DNA of 64,000 nt from Nannocystis sp. (GCA_016712315.1 JADJRG010000015.1:1-64000), one strand, 5' to 3'. Numbered from the stretch's first letter, positions 39,007-52,227 are shown. The notes: generated from the letters alone by a model not told the origin. Numbers and translations: made by a program.

Positions 39007-40105
39007 ACGCCTCCTCCCAGCACCGCTCGTACCGAGCGAAGTACCGCTCCCAGGAGTAGAAGTCGTGCGGCTCAGGGCGGGTCGGCGGCGAGCGTAGCAT
39101 CGGCGCGATTGCGTCCGCCACCGCGTCAGGCAGCCCGAGGTCGACGAGCATGCCGCGATCGGGCGTCACGATCTCCGGGAGCGCGCCGCTCCGGGCCGCG
39201 ATCACGTAGGTCCCGCAGGAGAGCGCCTCGAGGATCGAGCGCCCCATCCCCTCGGAATGGACGTAGCTTCCACCGGGGACCTGGGTGATGAAGTCGGAGC
39301 TGAGCTGCACGTAGGCCTCGGCGTCGACCATCAGCTCACACACCTGCTCATTGGTCAACAGGCCCAGGAACTCGACGCAACTCCCAAGCCCGAGCCGCCT
39401 CGCTTGGACTTGTGCGTCGTCGAGCAGCGGGCCGTCACCAGCGAGGCGCAGCCGAAAGCCGATGCCCTGCCGCATCAACGCGGCGAAGGCATCGAGGAGC
39501 AACCCATGATTCTTGTATGGGACAAAGCGGGCGGCGCAGAAGATCACCGGCGGCCCCGGCCGGTCAGGCCGATGTTCCTGGGTCCGCAGCGCGGCGACGT
39601 TTACCCCACCCACGCAACGGACGAAGCGCTCTCGCCGGACGCCGATCGACTCGAGGCGCTCCTCCGTAAAGGCAGAGTTGGTGATCAAGACGTCGACGCA
39701 GCCGTTGATCCGATCGACCCAGTAGCGCTGGCGGTCATCATGCACGGCGATCGTGTGGCGATCGAGCGAGGCCTTCAGGATCTCGTTGCCTCCCGTCCGA
39801 TACACAAAGAGCGCAGATGGTAGCGCCGCTCGCAGGGCAACTATGTCCTCTATCCAGCGGCCGCTGTTGAAGAACACGATGGCGGGCTCGGCCGCGAGCG
39901 AGCGGACAATGGTCCTCAGGTCCTGCGGAACACGTTTGGCCCCGACTAGCAGGCAGTCGCGCTGGGCCTCGTCCCGGGTGACGACGCCGAGAAGCGGGTA
40001 GTGCGCGTGCCCCTGGAAGTGCTCGATGAAGTAACGAGCATGCATCTCCATCCCGCCGGTCAAGGGGGGCAAACGGTCGGCAAAAAGGAGCACGGGCATC
40101 TTCAT
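38984..40105 (-). CDS. GT4-family glycosyltransferase, 373 aa
   Basis: N-terminal glycine-rich acceptor region LLFADRLPPLTGGMEMHARY, then GPPVIFCAARFVPYKNHGLL (start of the donor domain), LRLAGDGPLLDDAQVQAR, VEFLGLLTNEQV and GMGRSILEALSCGTYVIAAR with the E-x7-E pattern. Typical retaining GT4 enzyme using a sugar nucleotide. It is the first gene of the four-gene minus-strand operon and overlaps the next gene by 23 bp. The frame is intact. Confidence 0.8.
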   Translation of the reverse strand: MKMPVLLFADRLPPLTGGMEMHARYFIEHFQGHAHYPLLGVVTRDEAQRDCLLVGAKRVPQDLRTIVRSLAAEPAIVFFNSGRWIEDIVALRAALPSALFVYRTGGNEILKASLDRHTIAVHDDRQRYWVDRINGCVDVLITNSAFTEERLESIGVRRERFVRCVGGVNVAALRTQEHRPDRPGPPVIFCAARFVPYKNHGLLLDAFAALMRQGIGFRLRLAGDGPLLDDAQVQARRLGLGSCVEFLGLLTNEQVCELMVDAEAYVQLSSDFITQVPGGSYVHSEGMGRSILEALSCGTYVIAARSGALPEIVTPDRGMLVDLGLPDAVADAIAPMLRSPPTRPEPHDFYSWERYFARYERCWEEAYAVPRGH

Positions 40106-40125
40106 ACGCCTACGAGATCTCTAGA

Positions 40126-40476
40126 TCAGCCCTTGGTTAGGTGCCATCCGCCATAATCGCAGGGATATGCCCGTAGCTGGAGCCCTTGCTCACGCTGCAG
40201 AATCTCGGCCCGACGCTCCGCATCCTGCTGGGATGCATAGCTGGCCTTGGGCCGGCCGTCCTGCCCTTGGCAGACGCCGCAAGTGGAGCTCGGCGTCTGG
40301 CGATTCGCTGGCGAGAGGTGCCAGAGACCGCACTGCTTACAGCGGTAGGGGACGTTCCGCTGTCCATAGCGGACAAATGCGAATTGTGCCCCTTCAAGCG
40401 CTTCGGCCTCGGACTCGTACTCAGTAAGCGGAGTCTTGGAGACCTTGCCGGTGCAGGTGATACTTTTCCTGGACAT
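40126..40476 (-). CDS. Small protein with two tandem zinc-ribbon-like repeats, 116 aa
   Basis: Two related units: ESEAEALEGAQFAFVRYGQR followed by YRCKQCGLWHLSP, and SQQDAERRAEILQREQG followed by YPCDYGGWHLTKG, with a central CGVCQG knuckle. Each unit is a helix followed by a Cys-containing strand and a G-x-WHL motif, so the protein looks like a duplication of a small zinc finger. Such proteins occur in myxobacteria and phages; DNA or RNA binding is a guess. It lies 20 bp upstream of the glycosyltransferase operon on the same strand, but there is no overlap. Confidence 0.6.
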   Translation of the reverse strand: MSRKSITCTGKVSKTPLTEYESEAEALEGAQFAFVRYGQRNVPYRCKQCGLWHLSPANRQTPSSTCGVCQGQDGRPKASYASQQDAERRAEILQREQGLQLRAYPCDYGGWHLTKG

Positions 40477-40588
40477 TGTCGACCTCTTACAGCTATTTGG
40501 ATGTGTGGTTGGATAACGCGTACGGGCCCTGCTTCATTGGGTCCGGTAGGACTGATACTAGGGCCGTCCGCACCTTCTCCTCCGCGAT

Positions 40589-41027
40589 TCATGGGGCTCC
40601 GAAGTCCGCCACGATCTCGGCGATCGGCGCGGCGAGCTCCGGGGGGATCAGGCACCGTATACGCCGCCCGGAAGTCGGTCAGCGCCCATGCGGCGAGCGC
40701 TGCGGTGACCTGCTCCGCCCCGAGCACCCGGCGAAAGCCCGCGGGATCGGCGGCGTGCCTGTGCCGGATCTCGATCGCGCCGGACCCCGGGGCCCCGGGC
40801 GTCGAGAGGAAGAGCGCGCGCCAGATGTCGTGGGTGACCGAGAAGAACCGATCCGCGTCGATCCACTGCTCGCGCAGGCCCGTGCGCAGGAGCGCCGCAG
40901 CGAGGCAGAGGTCGGCGGCCAGGGTCGCTATCGGACGCCGCTGCAGCCACGGCTGTGCCGTCTGAGCTGCGCTCGGCTGTGCGCCGCCTGCGCTCTTCGC
41001 GCGGCGAGGAGAGCGAGGCGGGCTCAT
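40589..41027 (-). pseudogene. Unknown small protein, frame broken by one surplus C
   Basis: From ATG 41027 the product reads RPIATLAADLCLAAALLRTG, REQWIDADRFFSVTHDIWRA and AEQVTAALAAWALTDFRAAY. At the run of six C (about 40647-40652) the frame is lost; removing one C gives PPELAAPIAEIVADFGAP and a stop at 40589-40591, a much better ending. The repaired protein is about 145 residues, helical and of unknown family. Either a sequencing error or a recent knock-out. Confidence 0.45.
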
Positions 41028-41161
41028 AGGCGCGCGAATGGTCGCACGCCACCGCTAGGCGAAGCAACCAACCAAGACGCCCAGCGCTGCCAGCTCGGCA
41101 TGGTGGATCCACCATCACCACGCCGACCCCGCCGCTGTACCACCTCACCTCCCCAGCAAGC

Positions 41162-41606
41162 TCAAGCCGGGCCAGCGGCGTCGGTTGCGATCTCGATCAG
41201 CTCCACCAGCGGAGACCACACGGCGTTCTGCTCCGCGGCCTGGCGCGCGCGCACGAGGGCCTCATGGTCGGCGCAGTCGCGCCAGGCGGTGAGACTCGCC
41301 TTCGCGTTCTCATAGCCGTCGTCGGAGGCGGCGACCTGCTCCGTCCCGTACCACATGGTTGCAGACGGCGACCTGGACTTCGTCGACGCGTTCGAGGCCG
41401 CGACCGAGCTGGTCGCAGAGGCGTGCGCTGAGTTCATCCCGGGCTGAGCGCGGGGCGAGGAGGACGGCGTGGGCGGGTCGATGGTGAATCCACCATGTCC
41501 TGAATGGAGGATCCACCAAGCCAGCTTCCTCCTCCGCCCGAGTACGCGGGATTTGCACGCTGATCCAGGAGTTCCTGGCGGCTACGACGCGCTGGTCGAC
41601 GATCAC
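41162..41606 (-). pseudogene. Broken small gene of unknown function
   Basis: Two minus-strand pieces that do not share a frame: an upstream part (41606 to about 41340) with VDQRVVAARNSWISVQIPRT and DELSARLCDQLGRGLERVDE, and a downstream part (to 41162) with YENAKASLTAWRDCADHEA and WSPLVELIEIATDAAG. A frame change near 41350 would join them into about 145 residues. No family recognised. The 40477-41719 stretch holds only these two damaged genes. Confidence 0.35.
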
Positions 41607-41719
41607 GGCGAACGCGCGGACGGCTGACCGCGCGCGGGAGTCTTGAAGAGGACGCGCAAGCGCGACTGCGCCCCTTGCGCCGCGACCGGCGACCCCGGTA
41701 AAAGCAAGATACCCCCGCC

Positions 41720-43582
41720 ATGAGAACCGATACCGCCAAGCTCCACCAACTTTTCTCGATGGAGCGCCGGTTCGTCATCCCGCTCTTCCAGCGGCCCTAC
41801 GTCTGGGGACCCGATCAGTGGGAGGCGCTCTGGGAGGACATCCGCGAGATGACGGAGGGGATCCATGACCCGGGCGTAGGCTCCCGGCCGGCGCACTTCC
41901 TCGGCGCCATCGTGCTGCAGGGCGTGCCGCTGACGGGGCACCACATCGCCGCGTTTCAGGTGATCGATGGGCAGCAACGGCTGACCACCCTGCAGTTGTT
42001 CTTGAGCGCTCTTCGCGCTGCGGCCCTTTTTCTCAAGGTTCCGAGGGTCCCCGACATGACCGTGTCGCTGTTCCAGAACCGCGATGTCGTCGTAGATGAG
42101 GAAGTGGAGAAGTGGAAGGTCTGGCCCACGCGCAAGGACCAGGACCAGTACCTCAAGGCGATGAACGCGACGGACCGCGCCGCGATCGCGGCCGAGTTCC
42201 CGGACCGCGACCCGAAGGATCGGCGTCGCAAGCTCCCCCGACCGCCCATGGTCGCCGCATGGATCTATTTTCACGACGCCATCGTCGCGTGGAGCTCGGC
42301 GACGTCCGATCCGGACCGGGCCGTCGGTGATCGGGTGCTCGATGTCTTCAGCGCGCTCAGGACCCGCCTGGAGATGGTGCAGATCGACCTCACCGAGCAC
42401 GAGAGTCCGCAGGTCATCTTCGAGACCCTCAACGCGCGCGGAGTGCCGCTCCTCGCCGCAGACCTCCTCCGCAACTACATCTTCCAGCGCGCCGGTTCGC
42501 CGGCCGCCGCAGAGAACCTACACCGAACCTACTGGCAGCGCTTCGAGGCCGACCTGGACCCTCAAAGCCCTGCCCTCGGCCGCTGGTGGGACCAAGAGGA
42601 GCGCCAGGGCCGGATGACCCGCGCCCGCCTCGACCTGTTTCTCCAGCACTACGTCACGGCGCAGACCAGCCGGGTCGTGCGCATCCCCGACCTGTTCGAC
42701 GACTACAAGACTTGGGTCAAGGGCGGCCCGTTCCAGACGGTCGAGGAGGAGCTCAAGACACTCACCCACTACGCGGCGCACTTCGAGACCCTCCTGCGCG
42801 GCGACGAGTCGAAGACCATCGGTCGCTTCGCGGCGCGCGTGCGGGCGATGGATCAGTCGACCGTGTTTCCGCTCGTGCTGTGGGTGCTCGACACGCCGAC
42901 CCTGACGGAGCCCGATCGCGTCGCGATCCTGAGAGACCTCGAGTCGTTCCTGCTTCGCCGGATGATTTGCGGCCGCCCGACCAACGGGTACAACAAGCTC
43001 TTTCTGCAGCTCCTCACCGGGTTCCGGGCGCAGCCGGGCGGCAACGCGGCGGCCTTCCGCGCGTTGCTCGCTGCCGGGAAGACCGAAGTGTCCGAGTGGC
43101 CCGATGACGCCACCTTCGAGAAGGCGTGGATGGAACTTGATGCCTACTCGGAGCTCGGTTCGGCGCGCGTCGTCATGGTCCTGCGGGCGCTGGAGGCCGA
43201 GCTCCACGGGCCGAAGACCGAGCATGTCGCGGTCCATGGTCCTTTGAGCGTCGAGCACGTGATGCCGCAGGCATGGGAATCACACTGGCCGCTGCCCGGC
43301 GTGCTCGCCGAGCAGATCGAGATCGGTGCTCGCAACGCCCTGCTGCACGACTTCGGCAACCTGACCCTGGTCACTCCGAAGTTCAACAGTACGCTCTCCA
43401 ATCGCCCCGCCAGCGAGAAGCTCCCCGACATCGATCGTCACTCTGCGCTCATGCTCAATCGGGACTTCGGCGGTGGCCGCAGCATTTGGACCGAGCAGGA
43501 CATCCGCGACCGCTCTGGTCGGCTCTTCCAGCTCGCCCGGAAGGTCTGGCCGGGACCCGGCTCCGTTATGGCCCGCGCGTGA
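41720..43582 (+). CDS. DUF262/DUF1524 (GmrSD-like) protein, 620 aa
   Basis: N-terminal DUF262 motifs RRFVIPLFQRPYVWGPDQWE and FQVIDGQQRLTTLQLFLSAL (the DGQQR NTP-binding/cleavage signature), and C-terminal DUF1524 HNH motif SVEHVMPQAWESHW with HDFGNLTLVTPKFNSTLSNR. This matches single-chain GmrSD-like type IV restriction proteins, which attack modified (for example glucosylated) DNA, and is also close to BrxU-type enzymes. Intact, on the same strand and just upstream of the type I system, forming a defence cluster in which one enzyme would attack modified and the other unmodified foreign DNA. Confidence 0.8.
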   Translation: MRTDTAKLHQLFSMERRFVIPLFQRPYVWGPDQWEALWEDIREMTEGIHDPGVGSRPAHFLGAIVLQGVPLTGHHIAAFQVIDGQQRLTTLQLFLSALRAAALFLKVPRVPDMTVSLFQNRDVVVDEEVEKWKVWPTRKDQDQYLKAMNATDRAAIAAEFPDRDPKDRRRKLPRPPMVAAWIYFHDAIVAWSSATSDPDRAVGDRVLDVFSALRTRLEMVQIDLTEHESPQVIFETLNARGVPLLAADLLRNYIFQRAGSPAAAENLHRTYWQRFEADLDPQSPALGRWWDQEERQGRMTRARLDLFLQHYVTAQTSRVVRIPDLFDDYKTWVKGGPFQTVEEELKTLTHYAAHFETLLRGDESKTIGRFAARVRAMDQSTVFPLVLWVLDTPTLTEPDRVAILRDLESFLLRRMICGRPTNGYNKLFLQLLTGFRAQPGGNAAAFRALLAAGKTEVSEWPDDATFEKAWMELDAYSELGSARVVMVLRALEAELHGPKTEHVAVHGPLSVEHVMPQAWESHWPLPGVLAEQIEIGARNALLHDFGNLTLVTPKFNSTLSNRPASEKLPDIDRHSALMLNRDFGGGRSIWTEQDIRDRSGRLFQLARKVWPGPGSVMARA

Positions 43583-43730
43583 GGCACGATCACCCATGAG
43601 CGCCATCTTCTTCAAGCCCTGGATCGGCGACGACGATCGCCCGCGAGGTCCTGGCCGAGGCCGAGGCGCAGGTGAAGGCCGATGGTGCTGGCTTCGGCCT
43701 TCGGGTTGTTGCTAGGGTGACCTCCGCCCG

Positions 43731-45728
43731 ATGCCTCGCCTCCCCGACCTCCTCCGGCTCCTCACCCGCGACGAGCTCCTCGCCGCCGCCGACCGCCTCG
43801 GCGTCGCGCTCCCCGAGCGTCGCGCGAAGGACCCCATCGTGGAGGCCCTCGCCGCCGCCCCGGCCGCCACCCCCGAGGCCGTCCTCGCCGACCTCAAGCG
43901 CGACCGCCTGAAGGCGCTCTGCCGCGCGCTCGACCTCGACGACTCGGGCAAGGAGAAGGCCGAGATCATCGCGCGCCTCGCTGGCGGTCCCGCCACCTCG
44001 GAGAACCGAGGCCAGGCCAAACTCGACTTCGCCGGCACCACCGACCCGCCGGCCCCCCGTCGCGGCCGGCCGCCCAAGGCCCTCGAGGACGCCGTGGAGG
44101 CGCTCACTCCCGCGCCCGTGTCCGGCACCCCCACTTCTGACGCCCCGCGACGCGGACGCCCTCCGAAGGCCGCCTCCGCCCCGGCCACCTCGCTCACCCC
44201 CGACGAGGTCGCCCGCCAGGCCCACGACGCCCAGCTCGCCGGCAAGCTCACGCGCGAGCAGCTCGAGCGCTACCTCTGGGCCGCGGCCGACATCCTGCGC
44301 GGGTCGATCGACAGCTCGGACTACAAGAGCTTCATCTTCGGCCTGCTCTTCCTAAAGCGCCTCTCCGATCGCTTCGACGAGGAGTGCGAGCAGCTGCGCG
44401 CCGAGGGGATCGACGTCGAGGACCCGGACGAGCACCAGTTCTTCGTGCCGGTGCGCGCGCGGTGGTCCGTGATCCAAAAGGCCACGACCAACCTCGGCGA
44501 GGTGCTCAACAAGGCCGCGGCCGCGCTCGAGGAGTCGAACGGGTCGCTGCAGGGCGTGCTCGGGGGCGTCGACTACAACGACCAAAACAAGCTCGGCGAC
44601 GTGAAGCAGCGCGACACCACGCTGCACCGGCTGGTGATGCACTTCGCGCAGATCGACCTGCGCAACCGCTCCCTCTCCGAGCCCGACATGCTCGGCCGCG
44701 CCTACGAGTACCTGATCGAAAAATTCGCCGACGACGCCGGCAAGAAGGGCGGCGAGTTCTACACGCCGAACCAGGTCGTGCGGCTGCTCGTCGAGCTCCT
44801 CGAGCCGGCCAAGGGCATGCGGATCTGCGACCCGACCTGCGGCTCGGGCGGCATGCTGGTGCAGAGCGCCCAGTTCGTCGCCGAGCGCGGCGGATCTGCC
44901 AAAAACCTCTCGCTCTACGGCCAGGAGAAGAACCTCGGCACCTGGGCGATCTGCAAGATGAACGTGCTCTTGCACGGCATCGTTGACCACCGGATCGAGA
45001 AGGGCGACACGCTACGCGATCCGAAGCTGCTCGAGGCCGGCGGCCTCATGCTCTTCGACCGCGTCATCGCCAACCCGCCGTTCAGCCTCGACGCCTGGGG
45101 CCACGAGGTCGCCGAGCACGACCCCTATGGCCGGTTCCGCTTCGGCATCCCGCCCAAGGGCAAGGGCGACCTCGCGTTCGTGCAGCACATGGTCGCGACG
45201 CTCGCGAAGAACGGCCGCGCGGCGATCGTCATGCCGCACGGCGTGCTCTTCCGCGGCGCGAGCGAGGGCGCGATCCGCAAGGGCATGCTCGAGGAGGACC
45301 TCGTCGAGGCCGTCATCGGCCTGCCGTCGAACCTCTTCTACGGCACGGGCATCCCGGCGGCGGTGCTGCTGCTCCGGCGCGGCAAGCCGACCGAGCGGCA
45401 GGGCAAGGTGCTCTTCGTCGAGGCGTCGCGTGAGTACCGCGAGGGCTCGGCGCAGAACTTCCTGCGGCCCGAGGACGTGAAGAAGGTGGTCGCGACGGTG
45501 CGGGCCTACGCCGACGTCGAGCGCTACGCGCGCGTCGTGCCGATCGCGGAGATCGCCAAAAACGAGTTCAACCTGAACATCAGCCGGTACGTCGAGACCG
45601 CGGAGGCGCAGGAGAAGGTCGACGTCGCGGACGCGGTGCGCAAGCTGCGAGATGCCGAGCGCGCGCGGGACGAGGCGAAGGCGGTGATGGACCGGTACCT
45701 GAAGGAGCTCGGATATGGCGGTACCTGA
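43731..45728 (+). CDS. hsdM: Type I restriction-modification methyltransferase with SAP and AT-hook extension
   Basis: 665 residues. The C-terminal ~480 residues are a standard HsdM: DILRGSIDSSDYKSFIFGLL, KGGEFYTPNQVVRLLVELL, motif I DPTCGSGGML (about residue 367) and motif IV NPPF (about 448). The N-terminal ~150 residues are unusual: two SAP-like helix pairs (LKALCRALDLDDSGKEKAEI) and two AT-hook motifs (RRGRPPKA), adding non-specific minor-groove DNA binding. It methylates adenine in the target set by HsdS. The 14-bp overlap with hsdS shows coupling. The frame is intact. Confidence 0.9.
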   Translation: MPRLPDLLRLLTRDELLAAADRLGVALPERRAKDPIVEALAAAPAATPEAVLADLKRDRLKALCRALDLDDSGKEKAEIIARLAGGPATSENRGQAKLDFAGTTDPPAPRRGRPPKALEDAVEALTPAPVSGTPTSDAPRRGRPPKAASAPATSLTPDEVARQAHDAQLAGKLTREQLERYLWAAADILRGSIDSSDYKSFIFGLLFLKRLSDRFDEECEQLRAEGIDVEDPDEHQFFVPVRARWSVIQKATTNLGEVLNKAAAALEESNGSLQGVLGGVDYNDQNKLGDVKQRDTTLHRLVMHFAQIDLRNRSLSEPDMLGRAYEYLIEKFADDAGKKGGEFYTPNQVVRLLVELLEPAKGMRICDPTCGSGGMLVQSAQFVAERGGSAKNLSLYGQEKNLGTWAICKMNVLLHGIVDHRIEKGDTLRDPKLLEAGGLMLFDRVIANPPFSLDAWGHEVAEHDPYGRFRFGIPPKGKGDLAFVQHMVATLAKNGRAAIVMPHGVLFRGASEGAIRKGMLEEDLVEAVIGLPSNLFYGTGIPAAVLLLRRGKPTERQGKVLFVEASREYREGSAQNFLRPEDVKKVVATVRAYADVERYARVVPIAEIAKNEFNLNISRYVETAEAQEKVDVADAVRKLRDAERARDEAKAVMDRYLKELGYGGT

Positions 45729-46985
45729 GGGGTGGCGGGAGGTTCGCCTCGGCGACGATGTCGACGTTCGCATCGGTGGGACGCCGTCGCGCGCCGAACC
45801 TTCGTTTTGGGCGCAGAACGACGAACGAGGGCACCCGTGGGCGTCGATCGCAGATCTCCAGGATCGCTGGGTTCGCAAGACAGCCGAGCGCATCACCGAC
45901 CTCGGTGTCGAGCGGTCGAATGTGAAGCGCGTCGAGCCTGGGACCGTGCTCATGAGCTTCAAGCTGACCATCGGCCGCGTGGCGCGCGCGACGCAGCCGA
46001 TGTTCACGAACGAAGCGATTGCTGCTCTCGTTCCGGGCCGCGCCGTCAGCCCTGACTACCTGTACTACGCCGCTCCGGTGGCCGCCTCGAGTGGTGTCGC
46101 GGACGACGCCATCAAGGGCAAGACCCTCAACAAGGCGAAACTGCTCGAGCTTCCGCTGCTCGTCCCGCCCCTCCCCGAGCAGCGCAAGATCGCCGCCATC
46201 CTCTCCTCGGTCGACGAGACCATCGAGAAGACCGAGGCCGTCATCGAGCAGCTCCAGGTCGTGAAGAAGGCGATGATGGAGGAGCTGCTGACGCGCGGGA
46301 TACCGGGGCGGCACACGCGGCTTGTCCCCCTCGCTACGGAATGGAGAGTCGGCAGAGTCCGACCCGGCCTGGCTGAGATTCCCGAGTCGTGGCGCTTGGT
46401 CCGCCTGACAGACGAAGCCAGACTCGAGAGTGGACACACGCCTAGCCGGCAGCACCCGGAGTACTGGAACGGCGACATCCCGTGGGTCTCTCTGCATGAT
46501 TCTCGTAACCTCGACGGGCCATCCATCATGCAGACGGCCCAGACGATCGGACCGCTCGGATTGGCCAACTCGTCGGCGCGCCTGTTGCCCGCGGGGACGG
46601 TCGTGTTTTCGCGCACCGCGACTGTCGGAAAATGCACCGTGTTGGGCCGCGAGATGGCCACGAGTCAGGACTTCGCCAACTACGTGTGCGGGATGGGCCT
46701 GCGGCCCAGGTATCTCATGCACCTCATGAGGCACATGCAGACCGAATGGAAGCGGCTCATGGCGGGGAGCACACACCAGACCATCTACATGCCAGTTTTC
46801 CGGGACCTGCAGATCCTCCTGCCGCCGGTCGAGGAGCAGCAAGAGATCGTCGACGTTGTTGACTCGACCGACGCCCGTCTGGCCGCTGAGGCCGGCACGC
46901 TCACGGAGCTACGTCGATTGAAGGCCGCCCTCTCCGCCGCCCTCCTCTCCGGCGACCTCCGCGTCACCCCCCACGAGGTCTCGCC

Positions 46986-46989
<4 letters not shown>
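45715..46989 (+). CDS. hsdS: Type I restriction-modification specificity subunit
   Basis: 424 residues with two target-recognition domains. TRD1 begins GWREVRLGDDVDVRIGGTPS and TRD2 begins SWRLVRLTDEARLESGHTPS, each followed by W..W/S repeats and separated by the conserved helical spacer PLPEQRKIAAILSSVDETIE; the C-terminal spacer is VEEQQEIVDVVDSTDA. It sets the bipartite recognition sequence for HsdM and HsdR. Overlaps hsdR by 4 bp (GTGA). The frame is intact. Confidence 0.9.
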
Positions 46990-50015
<3,026 letters not shown>

Positions 50016-50019
<4 letters not shown>

Positions 50020-50762
50020 GCATGGACGCCGTTTCGACCGTTGCCTGGGGCACCACCCGGATCGACTACGTCCTGCGCCGCAGCGCCCGCCAGAAGACGC
50101 TGTCGATCCGCGTCGAGCCCGACGGCAGCGTCGAGGTCGTAGCGCCCGAGGGCGCCGATGCTGAGCGTGTGGCCGCGGTCGTGCGGGGGAAGGCGAAGTG
50201 GATCGTCGACCGGCGCCGGCAGGCCGAGGCCATGCCCCCGCCGCCGGCCCCGCGGGAGTTCGTGAGCGGCGAGACGTTCATGTACCGCGGCCGGCAGTAC
50301 CGGCTGCGCGTGACGGCCGGCGCCGAGGCCGGCGCCGAAGCCAGCGTGAAGCTCGTCGCCGGGCACCTCGAGGTCACGCTGCCGCGGGGGACATCAGCGG
50401 CGGAGCGTCCGGGCGTCGTGCGGGGCCTGCTCGTCGCGTGGTACCGCGCGCGGGCGGCGGAGAAGCTGCCGGGGTGGGTCGCGGTGTGGGCCGAGAAGGT
50501 CGGCGTGCAGCCGCGCGCCGTGATGATCCGGGACCAGAAGAAGCGGTGGGGGAGCTGCGACGCGAAGGGGAACCTGCGGTTCAACTGGCGGGTGGTGCAA
50601 CTGCCGACGCGGCTGGTGGACTACGTCGTGGCGCATGAGGTGGTGCACCTGGTTGTGCCCGAGCACGGCGAGGAGTTCTGGTCGCAGCTCGGTCGGCTCA
50701 TGCCCGACGCAGACACGCGAAGGGTCGCTCTAGCGTGCGGCGGCGGCGGCGCTGTGTGGTAG
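50016..50762 (+). CDS. YgjP/M48-type zinc metallopeptidase
   Basis: The start is GTG 50016 (overlapping the hsdR stop) or ATG 50022. It has the DUF45/YgjP signature: RIDYVLRRSARQKTLSIRVE at the N-terminus, MIRDQKKRWGSCDAKGNLRF and YVVAHEVVHLVVPEHGEEFW, the HExxH zinc site with the downstream HGEEFW. These proteins are frequently encoded directly after hsdR in type I operons, and may process or regulate the restriction complex, though this is not established. The frame is intact; about 248 residues. Confidence 0.8.
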
Positions 50763-51054
50763 CGGGTAGCGGTACCAAGGTGCCACTCGGGGCCGAGGCA
50801 GAGCCCGAGCAGCCCCTCCGCCGCGAGCCCGCGTGGCCTCCTCGGCGGACCGGCCAACACCCGGCACACCCCTCGCTCCGGGGGCCGCGATCGCCCCGCT
50901 CGATTTTGCCCCCAGCCCGCTGATCAGCTGCAATCCCACGAACTCGGGCGTTCCGGCGCGCGCAGTAGGCGCAACCTTGGCCGTTGTCGCTCTCGATCTT
51001 TTGTGGGATTCTTTGCAGAGAAGTTGGCCCGTGCTACAGGGCGCCTTGACGGAC

Positions 51055-52227
51055 GTGGCGAATAAGGCTCCAGTTACGCCGAAGATGCTCGTTTGGGCTC
51101 GCCGCCGTGCTGGTGTGTCGAAGGCGGAGGTGGCCTCTCGCCTTCTCGGCGGCAACACGTCGCGACTTTCCGCTTGGGAGACCGGAAGCGACCAGCCGAC
51201 GTTTGAGCAGGCTCGCAAACTCGCTGCGCTCTTTCGCGTTCCCCTTCCGTACTTCTTCTTCTCTGATCCGCCGCCAGAAGAAGCACAACCCATCCCGGAT
51301 CTCCGAACGGTCGGCGACCACGCCCGCCCAATTTCTCTCGCGCTGAGAGATGTCGTTCGCGACGCGAGGCGGAAGCAAGACTGGCTTCGGGACGTCCGAC
51401 TTGCGGAGGATGTGCCTGCCTTGAGCTTCGTGGGTGCTTGCTCCCCCGAAGATGTCCCGAAGGCCGTGGAGGTCTTGCGAGAGTTTCTTGGTCCGCCAGA
51501 TGAAGTTCGCCGCCGCGTGTCCAGCGAGGACGAGTATCTGCGCCTCCTTTGCCGGAATGCCGAAGCAGCGGGGGTCCTCGTGCTGCGTTCGTCCGTTGTC
51601 GACAACAACAACCACCGCCCGATCGATGTCGATGACTTTCGCGGGTTTGCCCTCGTCGACACGCACGCCCCGGTGGTCTTCATCAATACGCGCGATGCGC
51701 CGGTTGCCCAAGTCTTCACCCTGCTTCACGAACTCGCTCACATCGTCGCAGGCATCACCGGCGTATCTAACTCGCCAGTCGCATCTGCTACGAAGACGCA
51801 CCAACGCTCGGAGGAGATTTCCTGCAACAAGATTGCAGCCGAGTTCCTCGTCCCCGAGCGCGAGTTCCGACAACAGTGGGATACCCGGGGGGTGTTCGCG
51901 GAGAAGGTCGACAAACTGCGCAGGCACTTCCGTGTCAGCCGACTTGTCGTGGCCCGTCGCGCCCTGGATCTCGGCTTCGTTGGCCAGGCCCTGTTTTGGG
52001 AGTACGCTCGACCTGTCCTGGACAAGGCGACTAGCGATCGCAGCAAGTCGGAAGGAGGGCCTGCCTTCTCCGTCCTGGTGCGCGCCAGAAACGGTCAACT
52101 CTTCACTCGGCAGGTGGTCTCGGCCGCCCGATCCGGGCAGCTCCAGTATCGCGATGCAGCGACGCTGCTAAATATCCGACCGAAGCATGTCGACGACTTA
52201 GCCGTCAAGATGATGGTGGAGGAATAG
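51055..52227 (+). CDS. XRE-family HTH regulator fused to ImmA/IrrE metallopeptidase, 390 aa
   Basis: GTG 51055 is preferred because the HTH begins right after it (VWARRRAGVSKAEVASRLLG, then LSAWETGSDQPTFEQARKLA); an upstream extension to 50833 lacks protein-like sequence. The C-terminal half has the ImmA/IrrE zinc site VFTLLHELAHIVAG and downstream EISCNKIAAEFLVPEREF. Proteins with this layout repress and, on stress, cleave partner proteins; many pair with a toxin. The stop overlaps the GTG of a PIN-domain gene. The frame is intact. Confidence 0.8.
   Translation: MANKAPVTPKMLVWARRRAGVSKAEVASRLLGGNTSRLSAWETGSDQPTFEQARKLAALFRVPLPYFFFSDPPPEEAQPIPDLRTVGDHARPISLALRDVVRDARRKQDWLRDVRLAEDVPALSFVGACSPEDVPKAVEVLREFLGPPDEVRRRVSSEDEYLRLLCRNAEAAGVLVLRSSVVDNNNHRPIDVDDFRGFALVDTHAPVVFINTRDAPVAQVFTLLHELAHIVAGITGVSNSPVASATKTHQRSEEISCNKIAAEFLVPEREFRQQWDTRGVFAEKVDKLRRHFRVSRLVVARRALDLGFVGQALFWEYARPVLDKATSDRSKSEGGPAFSVLVRARNGQLFTRQVVSAARSGQLQYRDAATLLNIRPKHVDDLAVKMMVEE

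Noticed and set aside
43596..43720. Short reading frame starting MSAIFFKPWIGDD between the DUF262 gene and hsdM
   Set aside because: It changes frame after 13 codons (a second piece reads AREVLAEAEAQVKADG) and is too short to support; possibly a gene remnant.
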